From: CAZTGZ01 sp044339595 | Lineage (GTDB): Bacteria; Bacteroidota; Bacteroidia; NS11-12g; UBA9320 | DNA length: 62,369 nt | Assembly (NCBI GenBank): GCA_044339595.1 | Contig: JBIIVF010000002.1 | Location: forward strand, 1-62,369 | Reading direction: 5' to 3' | Shown here: positions 17,544 through 26,275 of the stretch, one piece after another | Position numbering within the stretch: the stretch's first letter is position 1 | Layout: each line of letters begins with the position of its first letter | Notes under the pieces: model-generated | Seen by the model: only the letters and a program-made list of their open reading frames with translations | Database searches by the model: none | What the model was told of the DNA's origin: nothing | Translations under genes and position numbers: made by a program

Positions 17544-19217
17544 TCATTTAATTCCGGGTGTATATTGCTTAACCTGTTCAATTTTATTGTCGCACACACG
17601 ATAGGTGTTTTGATCAATTGAAAAGTAAGCGCCTTCCCTGAGAGACGCCAATTTGAGCAGATCTTGTTCTATGGTATGCACGGTTCCTCCATTTTCACGC
17701 GCCATATTGAGATAATCGAGATTGATGCCGTTGTTAGCCCCACAGAGCACAATGTGAATGGGTTTATTGATTTTCTTGAGTAAGGAAAGATCGCGCGGAG
17801 TGGCAAAGTTATCTGCAATAAGGATGACTTCAGAAACCTGTGGATTTTCGCTGATGCCCTTGATGATGGCTTCAACGTTGTTTTCTGGTCCATCACCACC
17901 GCTTCCACTGCGCTGAGCTACAGAGAGCATTTGTTTGAGTTCTTTATAGTTGTCGGTTTTAAGGTAATACACTCCACCTACATGTCCGGGTCGTTTGAGA
18001 TAATCCGGCATGTTGTTGCCGTCGTTAAAAAAGACAAAATCACTGTTTTTGGCATCTGATTCGAGGTGCATTTTGTGCCATGCCAGGAATTGCCCCAAAT
18101 AGGGGGTCATACTGCCGGTGACATCGGTGGCAATCAGACAATTCTTCCACTGAGCGTTTCGTTTTAGTACTTCTGTAACCACTTTTTCAGTGCTGTAGGT
18201 TCTGAATCCTGATCGTGCAGTATCGGTATAATTGCATTGGATGCGCTGTTTGTATTCTACCGGAGCTTGACTCATGTCCAGGAATTCACCGGATTCATTG
18301 GCCGGTGCTCCAATCATTTGGAGGTTGACAATTCTATTTTTTTTATCTCTGGTTGGAATGATTGTGAGGTGTGTATTTACATTTTCATTGTGAAATTTCG
18401 AAGGTTTGAAGTAGCAATTCTTAGTAATGGCCGCGTCCAAGGTAGCGGTTTGACGAGTAGAAAGGGTAGGGGATTGAATAATCTGACCTTTTGGATCTAA
18501 CAAGATTTGGATTTCATGTAGTTCCGATTCCGAATTTTTTTTCAGGCTTTTTATAAAAGATTTCTTGGCTTGGGTGCTGAAGAATTTGAGACTGCCATAA
18601 CGATTTTCTGATCGATATGATTCAATATAAGTGGTATCGCAAGATTTCAACAAGGTACTTCCGGGCGAGAAGGTCAGAGAATCGAGGGTGTGGGCATCCG
18701 GTTCTTCCCCAAGGCTTAAAGACTCATAATAATCGAGCAAGGCATCGGCATTTCTTTGGGCTGTTAAATCTGCATCAGATTTCAATCGAATTTCGAACCC
18801 ATGAAAGAAAGACTTGCAAGACTCCGGGCTTGAACATCCGGTTTGAGCAATCCAATACCATTGAATTTCCGGGTGTTGTTTTAATTCCGGAATTTGGGCA
18901 AATAATTCTGCCGTGCGTGCCTCATTGAGAGACAATTGATTGAATCTTTCAGATTGCCGATATTGAGTATACACCAACGATATAGCAGATATTCGATCAA
19001 CTTGAATGTTTTTTAACTTAGATGCAGCTTCTGACCGGTTAAAACCCATGGGCAGATAAATATAGTGTTCATCCTGCTGAAGCTGCTGAAATACAGGCGT
19101 CTCGATTCGTTTGAGTCTTTGATGCGTATTGATTTGTGCAAAAGCTTCTGACAATATGATGAATGTGAGGGTCCATAGGCAAGTCAGATAAACCGATGTA
19201 TTTTTGATGCTTATCAT
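17544..19217 (-). CDS. Secreted VWA-domain protein
   Basis: This 557-residue protein has a signal peptide ending AFAQ. The N-terminal half is of unknown fold with paired cysteines (CSSPESC near residue 125). A middle segment (about 225-295, LDPKGQIIQSP...LDAAI) resembles the small two-layer TonB-C fold, weakly. The C-terminal half from about residue 365 is a von Willebrand A domain: ATDVTGSMTPY is a MIDAS of the DxTxS type, FVFFNDG follows, and GGDGPENNVEA supplies the next metal ligands. VWA domains bind proteins through a metal ion. No sortase or T9SS tail is present, so a periplasmic location is most likely. The role is unknown. Confidence 0.75.
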   Translation of the reverse strand: MISIKNTSVYLTCLWTLTFIILSEAFAQINTHQRLKRIETPVFQQLQQDEHYIYLPMGFNRSEAASKLKNIQVDRISAISLVYTQYRQSERFNQLSLNEARTAELFAQIPELKQHPEIQWYWIAQTGCSSPESCKSFFHGFEIRLKSDADLTAQRNADALLDYYESLSLGEEPDAHTLDSLTFSPGSTLLKSCDTTYIESYRSENRYGSLKFFSTQAKKSFIKSLKKNSESELHEIQILLDPKGQIIQSPTLSTRQTATLDAAITKNCYFKPSKFHNENVNTHLTIIPTRDKKNRIVNLQMIGAPANESGEFLDMSQAPVEYKQRIQCNYTDTARSGFRTYSTEKVVTEVLKRNAQWKNCLIATDVTGSMTPYLGQFLAWHKMHLESDAKNSDFVFFNDGNNMPDYLKRPGHVGGVYYLKTDNYKELKQMLSVAQRSGSGGDGPENNVEAIIKGISENPQVSEVILIADNFATPRDLSLLKKINKPIHIVLCGANNGINLDYLNMARENGGTVHTIEQDLLKLASLREGAYFSIDQNTYRVCDNKIEQVKQYTPGIK

Positions 19218-19319
19218 GGGGATATAACTATAGATTGTATGAAATTATTGTAATTATAATGTTTGAATTTTAGGTTCACTTTTCACATGAAGGATTTAAC
19301 TTTTTAATTGTTTTTTTTC

Positions 19320-19473
19320 GGCAACGGGATGGCAGTGATAGCCCGCAGACCGACTGGCCTTTGGCAGACCCGGCAGAGCAGGGCAACCGGAGGAAGCTAC
19401 TGTCAATGCCTTGGTATGCCGGCCTGTTGGACGAGGACTATAAACGAACAGCCCGAAAATTGCCCCCAAATTT
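19320..19473. repeat. 154-bp dispersed intergenic repeat, copy 1
   Basis: This block begins GGCAACGGGATGGCAG and ends AAATTGCCCCCAAATTT. A second copy of the same length and orientation lies at 45886-46039, with the first 16 bases identical, near-identical last 17 bases, and a more variable middle. Both copies are intergenic and GC-richer than their AT-rich surroundings. The GGCAA near the left end and TTGCC near the right end can pair, so the ends form an imperfect terminal inverted repeat. It fills the 314-base gap between the VWA gene and yraN. The short frame through it is not conserved in copy 2 and is not called. Confidence 0.75.
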
Positions 19474-19531
19474 CTTCGCTTGAAATTTTTACGCCGAATA
19501 TGATTTAATATTTACCGCAAGAATCAAGGTA

Positions 19532-19891
19532 TCATGACCGACTCCAAAACGCATCTTCGAAATGCTCAATTTCAATTTGAGGATGCAGGGTAATAGAGAT
19601 GATATCGAACCGTATTTCGCCTTCATATCCAATCTTTTCGATATAATGTTGTGCCCCTCTGACCATCGCATTTTCTTTGGATGCGCCCACAAAAGACTCC
19701 GGGTGACCAAAATGGTCGTCTTTTCTGGTTTTTACTTCCACAAATATTAATTGCGCTTGATAAGTAGCGATGAGGTCAAATTCTGATCGGCCGGCTCTTA
19801 CATTTCTTCCTACAATCTGATAACCTCTTTCTATCAAATAGGCAGCAGCCAGTTCTTCACCCATGCGTCCTTGTTGTTGGTTATGGTGCAT
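19532..19891 (-). CDS. YraN family (UPF0102) nuclease-fold protein
   Basis: This 119-residue protein belongs to the YraN/UPF0102 family, a restriction-endonuclease-like fold of poorly defined function, linked to DNA metabolism. It keeps the family signature: GRMGEELAAAYLIERGY at the N terminus, NVRAGRSEFDLIA with the conserved Glu and Asp, and FVEVKTRK with the Glu-x-Lys catalytic pair. Its length matches the family. It is divergent from the BatA-domain gene. Confidence 0.92.
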   Translation of the reverse strand: MHHNQQQGRMGEELAAAYLIERGYQIVGRNVRAGRSEFDLIATYQAQLIFVEVKTRKDDHFGHPESFVGASKENAMVRGAQHYIEKIGYEGEIRFDIISITLHPQIEIEHFEDAFWSRS

Positions 19892-19970
19892 ACATCAGAA
19901 TTTTGCCATAAAATTAATCCTGTTTCTGCTTTATTCGTCGTTTATATTCCATAAAATGGTTGGCAAGTAG

Positions 19971-19978
19971 CATATTTG
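19971..19978 (+). promoter_or_regulatory. Near-consensus -7 box before BatA-domain gene
   Basis: CATATTTG matches TAnnTTTG at all fixed positions but the first. It ends 8 bases before ATG 19987. It supports that start over an upstream in-frame TTG at 19960, because the longer frame would contain the box. Confidence 0.45.
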
Positions 19979-19986
19979 CGGCGCTT

Positions 19987-22050
19987 ATGGCATTTCTTTA
20001 TCCTAATTTCTTCTGGGCATTGGCAGTTTTGGCCATTCCTATAGCTGTGCATCTCTTTAATTTTAGGAGATATAAACGCATTTTATTTACGAACGTTAGA
20101 TTTTTAAAAGAAGTGAATGAAGAAACGCGTTCGCAACAGAAATTGAAACACTTGTTGGTTTTGTTGATGCGTTTGTTGGCGCTGGCATTGCTGGTGGCTG
20201 CGTTTGCACAGCCGTATTTTCCGGGTTCTCAAAAAGTTCAAACCGGAGTTTCTACGGTGGCCGGTTTTTATCTCGACAACAGTTTTAGCATGAATGCAGA
20301 TGCCGAAGAGGGTCTTTTGCTGGAAGTGGGCAAGAATAAGATTCGAGAGGCATTGAAAGCGTATAAATCAAACGATCGATTTTTTCTTATAACCAATAAT
20401 AGTTTGGCGGGAAGCAGTCATTTATTGACCAAAGAAGAAATCAATCAACGATTGGATGACGTCGATTTTGCTTCTTCACAGCTCAGCAGTGGGCAAGTGA
20501 TTCAGCGGGCTGCAGCACATTTTGCGAAAGCATCACAAAATAACCGCGAGTTATTTTTTGTGAGCGATATGCAATCCTCTTTATTGCAATTTTCTGAAGG
20601 TCAGAGGGCTGATACTTCCTTTAACTTATACACGTTGCCCGTTCAATCTGAAAGACCTTCAAATCTGGCCATAGACAGCGTGTGGTTTGGAACCCCGGTG
20701 ATTAAACCTGAAGAATCAGTAGCTGTAAATATTACGGTGGTTAATTATGGAAAGGAAAATGCCGGAGCCGTTTCAGTTGCGCTGATGCTCGATGGCGTTC
20801 AAAAGGCTGCGGGTGTGGTAGATGTGGATGCCGGCACGCGCAAGTCATTGACTTTGGATCTTTTGGTAAAAGAGACTGGATGGCATCAGGCAGAGGTGAA
20901 AATACAAGATAATCCGGTTGTTTTTGATGATCGGTATTTCATTTCTTTTCCGGTTAAAAAGGAAGTTAAGATTACCGGTATTTATCAAGACAAATCGGAT
21001 GGATTTGTCTCGAGGCTTTTTTCAACCGACGCCTATTATCAATATACTGCTCAACCCTTGAATCAAGTGGATTATACATCTTTGAAATCGTATGACTTTA
21101 TTGTTTTAGATGGATTAGATAAAGTGAGTTCAGGATTGGCTTCTGAAATCTCGGCTGCTTTAAATAGAGGCGTAGGGGTTCTTTTTGTTCCACCGGCTAA
21201 AGCGGAATCGAACAGCGAAGATTGGTCAGGATGGTTGAAAGGCTATGGTGTGGCCAGTGTTTCAAAAGCAACGGTGGGTTCATACAAAGTGAACAATTTG
21301 TTGAACAAGGATGAACTATTTGCCAATGTTTTTGAGAAAATTCCTCGCAACATGGATTTTCCCAATGCCAGCCAATATTATCGGTATGCAGGAGCAGGCA
21401 ATGCGCGAGTTTTGCTCGGTTTTGCCAATGGAGATCCGATGCTTACCGTTCAGGAATCAGGATTGGGTAAACTTTATATCAGCGCAGTTCCGTTCAATGA
21501 TGATTGGTCTAATTTTCACCGTCATGCTCTTTTTGTTCCGATGGTCATGCGGATGTCGTATTACAACATTCGGGAATTCCCGCTCAGCGCCGAAGTGGGC
21601 AGCAATCGTTTGATTAAGGTATCGTCTACTTTACAAAAGAAAGAAGGCAATTTAAGGTTGAGCAAAGAAAAATTTGAAATATTACCTGAGTTTTATGTGA
21701 GAGACAATGAGTCATTTATTTCGGATGCAGGTCAAATATCAGAAGCCGGAATCTATCTCCTTTCCGATGGGAAAGAATCGCAACCGGTGGCCTTCAACTA
21801 TAACAGGAATGAATCATCGTTGCGATTTGCAGATGCTGAAATGGTGCAGAAACATTTCGAAGGTTTTAAACTTACGTCCTTAACAATGGGTAAATCACCC
21901 CTGGGAGAAACCCTTAAAAAAGGCAGAATGGGAACCCCATTGTGGAAATGGTGTATCTTAGGTGTATTGCTTTTTCTCTTATTTGAAATACTTTTGTTGA
22001 GGTTATGGAAAAATAACCCCGGTAAGAAAACAACTATCCAGAACGCATAG
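19987..22050 (+). CDS. BatA-domain membrane protein
   Basis: This 687-residue inner-membrane protein starts with a BatA N-terminal domain: MAFLYPNFFWALAVLAIPIAVHLFNFRR, with a first membrane helix, a second helix around residues 55-75, and the typical QQKLKHLLVLLMRLLAL segment. A VWA-like domain follows (GFYLDNSFSMN, where DNSFS stands at the MIDAS position), then Ig-like strands and a C-terminal membrane helix (about 650-672). The family occurs in Bacteroidota near aerotolerance (Bat) genes; its function is not established. Here it stands alone, 5 bases before pyrC, so the two are probably cotranscribed. Confidence 0.85.
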   Translation: MAFLYPNFFWALAVLAIPIAVHLFNFRRYKRILFTNVRFLKEVNEETRSQQKLKHLLVLLMRLLALALLVAAFAQPYFPGSQKVQTGVSTVAGFYLDNSFSMNADAEEGLLLEVGKNKIREALKAYKSNDRFFLITNNSLAGSSHLLTKEEINQRLDDVDFASSQLSSGQVIQRAAAHFAKASQNNRELFFVSDMQSSLLQFSEGQRADTSFNLYTLPVQSERPSNLAIDSVWFGTPVIKPEESVAVNITVVNYGKENAGAVSVALMLDGVQKAAGVVDVDAGTRKSLTLDLLVKETGWHQAEVKIQDNPVVFDDRYFISFPVKKEVKITGIYQDKSDGFVSRLFSTDAYYQYTAQPLNQVDYTSLKSYDFIVLDGLDKVSSGLASEISAALNRGVGVLFVPPAKAESNSEDWSGWLKGYGVASVSKATVGSYKVNNLLNKDELFANVFEKIPRNMDFPNASQYYRYAGAGNARVLLGFANGDPMLTVQESGLGKLYISAVPFNDDWSNFHRHALFVPMVMRMSYYNIREFPLSAEVGSNRLIKVSSTLQKKEGNLRLSKEKFEILPEFYVRDNESFISDAGQISEAGIYLLSDGKESQPVAFNYNRNESSLRFADAEMVQKHFEGFKLTSLTMGKSPLGETLKKGRMGTPLWKWCILGVLLFLLFEILLLRLWKNNPGKKTTIQNA

Positions 22051-22055
22051 CATTT

Positions 22056-23330
22056 GTGTCAGTAAAAAGTTATCTCATTAAAGGGGCAGTCATATGTGAC
22101 TCGGCCCAACCTGAAAAGAAGGACATTTATGTTGAAGGCGGAATTATCCATCAAATTGGGGAGGCATTGACCGTGGCATCGGGTACAGAAGTACTCGATG
22201 TTCAGGGAGCTCGGGTTTCTGCAGGATGGTTTGATTTGCGTTGTCGATTGTCTGATCCCGGATTTGAAGAAAGAGAAGATTTGATCAGTGGAACTTTGGC
22301 GGCAGCTGCAGGTGGTTTCACCGATATAGCCTGTTTGCCCGATACAAAACCTGTGATTGATTCAAAATCACAAATCGATTATATTTTGTCAAGTACCCGT
22401 GATACGGTTACACGGGTTCATCCTTTGGGGGCCGCTTCTATCAAACTTGAAGGCAAAGAACTGTCGGAAATGTATGACATGAAGATGGCCGGTGCCGTGG
22501 CTTTTTCAAATGGGGATCATCCGGTAGCTGATGCCGGTTATTTGTTGAGAGCGATGCTCTACTCAAAACCCTTTGGCGGACTGATGATGGTGCATGCCGA
22601 AGATAGCAGTCTTTCAAAGAATGGCTTGGTGAATGAAAGTAGAAATACGGTCAATACAGGTTTAAAAACGGCTCCGAGAATGGCAGAAAGTACCGCTGTT
22701 CAAACGCATATTGAAGTGGCGGCCTATGCCGGAACCCGAGTTCACCTTTCTCATGTTTCAACGCGAGAATCGGTGGATCATATTCGTGCTGCGAAAAAAA
22801 GAGGCATCGAAGTAACTTGTGATGTATCGATCATCCACCTGATATTGAATGATCTTGAATATAGTAAGTTCGACAGTAACTATAAAATATCTCCTCCCCT
22901 GCGTTCAGAAGAAGATCGTTTGGCCCTTATTGCCGGGGTGAATGATGGTACCATCGATGCAATCGTTACAGACCATACTCCCCTGAACCCCGAACTCAAG
23001 GAGGTGGAATTTGATTATGCTACGCCCGGTATGACCGGATTCCAAACCTTTTATCCATTGTATAACCAGTTTCTCTCTGAGGAGATCCGTGAAAAAATCT
23101 TTTTAGAAAGAATAACCGATGGACCTCGAAAAGTGCTTAATTTGAAATCAATAGCCATAACCCCCGGTCAAGAAGCGGTAATGACCATTTTCGATCCGGA
23201 TTATTCATGGCAATATAATGCAACATCTAATTTGTCGAAATCAAACAATAACCCTTATTTTGGAGAAACTCTTCGAGGGAAAGTATTATACACCATTCAT
23301 AAAAATAAAATCTATAAAAACACCTTCTGA
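22056..23330 (+). CDS. pyrC: Dihydroorotase-like protein without HxH motif
   Basis: This is an amidohydrolase of the dihydroorotase (PyrC) family, 424 residues, GTG start. The usual first metal motif HxH is replaced: the segment reads GWFDLRCRLSDPG with Arg62 and Arg64 where His are expected. Other landmarks remain: SNGDHPV, MVHAEDSS, VHLSHVSTRES and VTDHTPL, the last normally holding the catalytic Asp. It therefore may be catalytically weak or a non-catalytic partner of aspartate carbamoyltransferase, as known for PyrC-like pseudoenzymes; alternatively it uses a single metal. Similar HxH-less forms are, to my knowledge, common in Bacteroidota. It follows the BatA gene by 5 bases. Confidence 0.82.
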   Translation: MSVKSYLIKGAVICDSAQPEKKDIYVEGGIIHQIGEALTVASGTEVLDVQGARVSAGWFDLRCRLSDPGFEEREDLISGTLAAAAGGFTDIACLPDTKPVIDSKSQIDYILSSTRDTVTRVHPLGAASIKLEGKELSEMYDMKMAGAVAFSNGDHPVADAGYLLRAMLYSKPFGGLMMVHAEDSSLSKNGLVNESRNTVNTGLKTAPRMAESTAVQTHIEVAAYAGTRVHLSHVSTRESVDHIRAAKKRGIEVTCDVSIIHLILNDLEYSKFDSNYKISPPLRSEEDRLALIAGVNDGTIDAIVTDHTPLNPELKEVEFDYATPGMTGFQTFYPLYNQFLSEEIREKIFLERITDGPRKVLNLKSIAITPGQEAVMTIFDPDYSWQYNATSNLSKSNNNPYFGETLRGKVLYTIHKNKIYKNTF

Positions 23331-23336
23331 TTAATC

Positions 23337-24032
23337 ATGAACCAGAATAACAATTCAGTACATCATGCCATTGATGGTTTGTTGTACGGTTTTACAGAGT
23401 ACAATGGAACCGGCGGCCATTCTAAGAGTGCCGGAAGCATTTACCAAATTTTTGTTACACCCAAAGCCTCCTTTGATGAAAAAGTGGCAAAGCTGGATGC
23501 TTGGGTGGATGCACATCCGGCCTGTGAACCTTTAAGGGAATATTTGTTTGATCTTTTGATGACTCATTTCATACGAGAAGAAGGCACTTCTGAGGCATTC
23601 TTCAACAGCAAAGAATGGGATCGCATAGAGGAAGAATATGCAGATCGTGGATCAGAATTGCTGGATGTAATAACGTATATTGATGAATGTCATGAAGTAG
23701 AAGTGATTCCGTCCATTGAAGATTTTATTTATGAATACCTGTTGATGGAAGACGATCCGGATAAGGAAACCATGACATTATATGAACCATTGATTCGTCA
23801 TAAAGCACTGGTAGATGAAATTCTGGAAGATATCATCGAGGAAACGGTGCACGAAGATGACAATACACTTGGGCCCTTGTTACAAGCGCTGTTAATTTAT
23901 TTCTCAGAACCGGCCGAACCGGAAGGTGTGCCGGTTGCTTTGAATGATATTGGAGGTTCATCGGCAGAAACATCTGCTCTAACCTGCTGTATCCTTTTTT
24001 ATGACAGAGGAATTGATGGGGCATCGCTGTAG
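23337..24032 (+). CDS. Acidic hypothetical protein
   Basis: I do not recognise this 231-residue protein. It has no signal peptide or membrane helix and is strongly acidic, with Glu/Asp-rich helical stretches (residues 85-190). A short GGHSKSAGS loop lies near residue 27, and the C-terminal end changes character (GGSSAETSALTCC). It starts 6 bases after pyrC and a promoter for the glycosyltransferase lies just after its stop, so it is probably the last gene of the BatA-pyrC unit. Confidence 0.7.
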   Translation: MNQNNNSVHHAIDGLLYGFTEYNGTGGHSKSAGSIYQIFVTPKASFDEKVAKLDAWVDAHPACEPLREYLFDLLMTHFIREEGTSEAFFNSKEWDRIEEEYADRGSELLDVITYIDECHEVEVIPSIEDFIYEYLLMEDDPDKETMTLYEPLIRHKALVDEILEDIIEETVHEDDNTLGPLLQALLIYFSEPAEPEGVPVALNDIGGSSAETSALTCCILFYDRGIDGASL

Positions 24033-24040
24033 TAAATTTG
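24033..24040 (+). promoter_or_regulatory. Predicted -7 box for glycosyltransferase pair
   Basis: TAAATTTG is an exact match directly after the stop of the acidic protein and 32 bases before the GT2 start. Confidence 0.5.
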
Positions 24041-24072
24041 ACCCATTGACCTGAAACTGCTGAAAAATAACC

Positions 24073-25017
24073 ATGTCTGAGCTAAATATTTCTGTCGTTA
24101 TTCCACTTTTAAACGAAGACGAGTCGTTGCCGGAGTTGCATGCATGGATAAAAAAGGTGATGGATCTTCATCATTATTCTTATGAAATTCTGTTCATTGA
24201 CGACGGAAGTTCAGATAATTCTTGGAAGGTGATTATGGAATTGTCTGAAAAACACCCCGAAGTAAAGGGTACTCGTTTCAGAAGGAATTATGGTAAATCT
24301 GCGGCGGTCAATATTGGATTTCAAGATGCCAGGGGCCAGGTGGTGATAACCATGGATGCTGATTTGCAAGACTCGCCGGATGAAATCCCTGAATTATACC
24401 GACTCATAACTGAAGAAAAATTTGACTTGATTTCAGGTTGGAAGCAGAAGCGATATGACCCCATCAGTAAAACTTTGCCCACCAAATTGTTCAATTGGGC
24501 TACGCGAAAGATGAGCGATATCCAATTGCATGATTTTAATTGTGGTTTAAAAGCCTATCGCAATGAAGTAATCAAGAGCATTGAGGTATATGGCGAAATG
24601 CATCGATATATACCGGTATTGGCCAAGAATGCAGGGTTTAAAAAAATCGGCGAAAAAGTAGTGGAGCACCGCGCCCGCCAATATGGAATGACCAAATTTG
24701 GTCTCGAGCGATTTGTGAATGGCTTTCTTGATTTGATGAGCATTTGGTTTGTTGGAAAATTCGGAAAAAGACCCATGCACTTCTTTGGATTGCTGGGGTC
24801 GCTTTTTTTTCTGGGTGGATTTGTGATTGCCATCTATTTGACCATTGCCAAGTTTGCCTGGCAAGAGTATAATATGACCAGTCGTCCTTTGTTTTTTATG
24901 GGGATTTTGGCCATGATAATCGGGGTTCAACTTTTTCTTGCAGGTTTTTTGGGGGAACTCATATCCAGAAACTCTTCTGATCGAAATCATTATTTGATTG
25001 CAGAAAGAACAACGTAA
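24073..25017 (+). CDS. GT2 family glycosyltransferase, DPM1/GtrB-like
   Basis: This inverting glycosyltransferase of 314 residues probably transfers a sugar from a nucleotide donor to polyprenyl phosphate at the inner membrane. The GT-A domain has VVIPLLNEDESL, FIDDGSSDNSW and the DADLQDSPDEI motif (DxD-like metal site plus QDSP), as in DPM1/GtrB/ArnC enzymes. Two C-terminal membrane helices (about 235-257 and 272-295) fit the GtrB build. The GT4 gene follows without a gap, which suggests a shared glycolipid or surface polysaccharide pathway. Confidence 0.9.
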   Translation: MSELNISVVIPLLNEDESLPELHAWIKKVMDLHHYSYEILFIDDGSSDNSWKVIMELSEKHPEVKGTRFRRNYGKSAAVNIGFQDARGQVVITMDADLQDSPDEIPELYRLITEEKFDLISGWKQKRYDPISKTLPTKLFNWATRKMSDIQLHDFNCGLKAYRNEVIKSIEVYGEMHRYIPVLAKNAGFKKIGEKVVEHRARQYGMTKFGLERFVNGFLDLMSIWFVGKFGKRPMHFFGLLGSLFFLGGFVIAIYLTIAKFAWQEYNMTSRPLFFMGILAMIIGVQLFLAGFLGELISRNSSDRNHYLIAERTT

Positions 25018-25018
25018 G

Positions 25019-26149
25019 GTGGCTGAAAAAATTCTCATTGTTGGCACCGCCCATCCTTTTCGTGGAGGAGGTATCAGTACCTTTAATCAGGTGATGGCCA
25101 CCGAATTACAAAAGATGGGATATGAGGTTCGTATCCTAACTTTTACGCTGCAATATCCTTCCTTCCTATTTCCGGGTAAAACTCAATATTCTGAAGATCC
25201 GGCACCCAAACATTTGCAGATTGATGTAAAACTCAATAGCATCAACCCATTCAACTGGTTCAAAGTAGGACGTGAATACAAAAAATGGGGAGCAGATTTG
25301 GTGATTTTTAGGTTTTGGACGCCTTTTATGGGTCCAGCCTTCGGAACATTAGCTCGAATCATCAAGGGGAATAAAAAATCCAGAATCATCGCCATTACTG
25401 ACAATGTGGTTCCGCACGAGAAATCCATCATTGACCGACCCTTCACAAATTATTTTTTGAGTGCTTGCGATGCCTATTTGTGCATGAGTAAGGCCGTTTT
25501 GAAAGATCTCGAAGTTTTTGACAAGAATAAGCCAAAGGTGTATCACCCTCATCCTTTGTATGATAATTTTGGCGAGACTCCGGCACAGGAACTTGCTTTA
25601 AAGCACTTAAAGCTAGATCCTGAGTACCGATACATTTTGTTCTTTGGATTTATTCGAAAGTATAAAGGACTTGATTTATTGCTTGAAGCCATGGGGGCTG
25701 AATTATTGGAAGATTTTAACATCAAGTTGTTGGTGGCGGGTGAATTTTATGAACCTGAAGAACCTTATCGTGCCTTGATTCAAAAGTTTAAACTCGAGGA
25801 AAAGGTGGTATTACACACTCATTTTATCCCGGATGATGAGGTGAAATATTATTTTTCTGCTGCAGATATTGTGGCGCAGACATATCATCATGCGACACAA
25901 AGTGGGGTGACACAGATTGCCTATCATTTTGAAAAGCCTATGCTTGTTACAGAAGTTGGCGGATTGGCTGAAACAGTGCCCAATCGAGTAGCAGGGTATG
26001 TGGTAAAACCAACTCCGGTAGAAATTGCAGGGGCGCTTTTTGATTTTTTTAACAACAACCGTTTTCAAGAACTGACCCTTGGGGTCAAGGCGTCTAAAAA
26101 GAGATTTGGTTGGGATGCCTTTCTGAAGTCTTTGTTATCACTTCGGTGA
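25019..26149 (+). CDS. GT4 family glycosyltransferase
   Basis: This is a retaining GT-B glycosyltransferase of 376 residues. The N-terminal domain has the HPFRGGGISTFNQ glycine-rich loop, and the C-terminal Glycos_transf_1 domain has FFGFIRKYKGLDLLLEA and the donor-binding QSGVTQIAYHFEKPMLVTEVGGLAE block with the conserved Glu. I prefer the GTG at 25019, one base after the GT2 stop, over an in-frame TTG at 24998 inside the GT2 gene. No signal peptide or membrane helix is present, so it is cytosolic. The acceptor cannot be told from sequence. Confidence 0.88.
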   Translation: MAEKILIVGTAHPFRGGGISTFNQVMATELQKMGYEVRILTFTLQYPSFLFPGKTQYSEDPAPKHLQIDVKLNSINPFNWFKVGREYKKWGADLVIFRFWTPFMGPAFGTLARIIKGNKKSRIIAITDNVVPHEKSIIDRPFTNYFLSACDAYLCMSKAVLKDLEVFDKNKPKVYHPHPLYDNFGETPAQELALKHLKLDPEYRYILFFGFIRKYKGLDLLLEAMGAELLEDFNIKLLVAGEFYEPEEPYRALIQKFKLEEKVVLHTHFIPDDEVKYYFSAADIVAQTYHHATQSGVTQIAYHFEKPMLVTEVGGLAETVPNRVAGYVVKPTPVEIAGALFDFFNNNRFQELTLGVKASKKRFGWDAFLKSLLSLR

Positions 26150-26275
26150 TGGAAACTTTTAGCACCTCTATCGATTTTTTAGAGCATTGGTAGTCTACTG
26201 ATGAGAATGTCAGAGATATTTCATAGGTTTGTGAGGCATCAGAAAATCAAAATCAATAACTTAATTTACCCAATT

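Noticed and set aside
19308..19508. 66-codon frame across repeat copy 1
   Set aside because: The frame is not kept in copy 2, starts without an initiation signal and contains no known motif.
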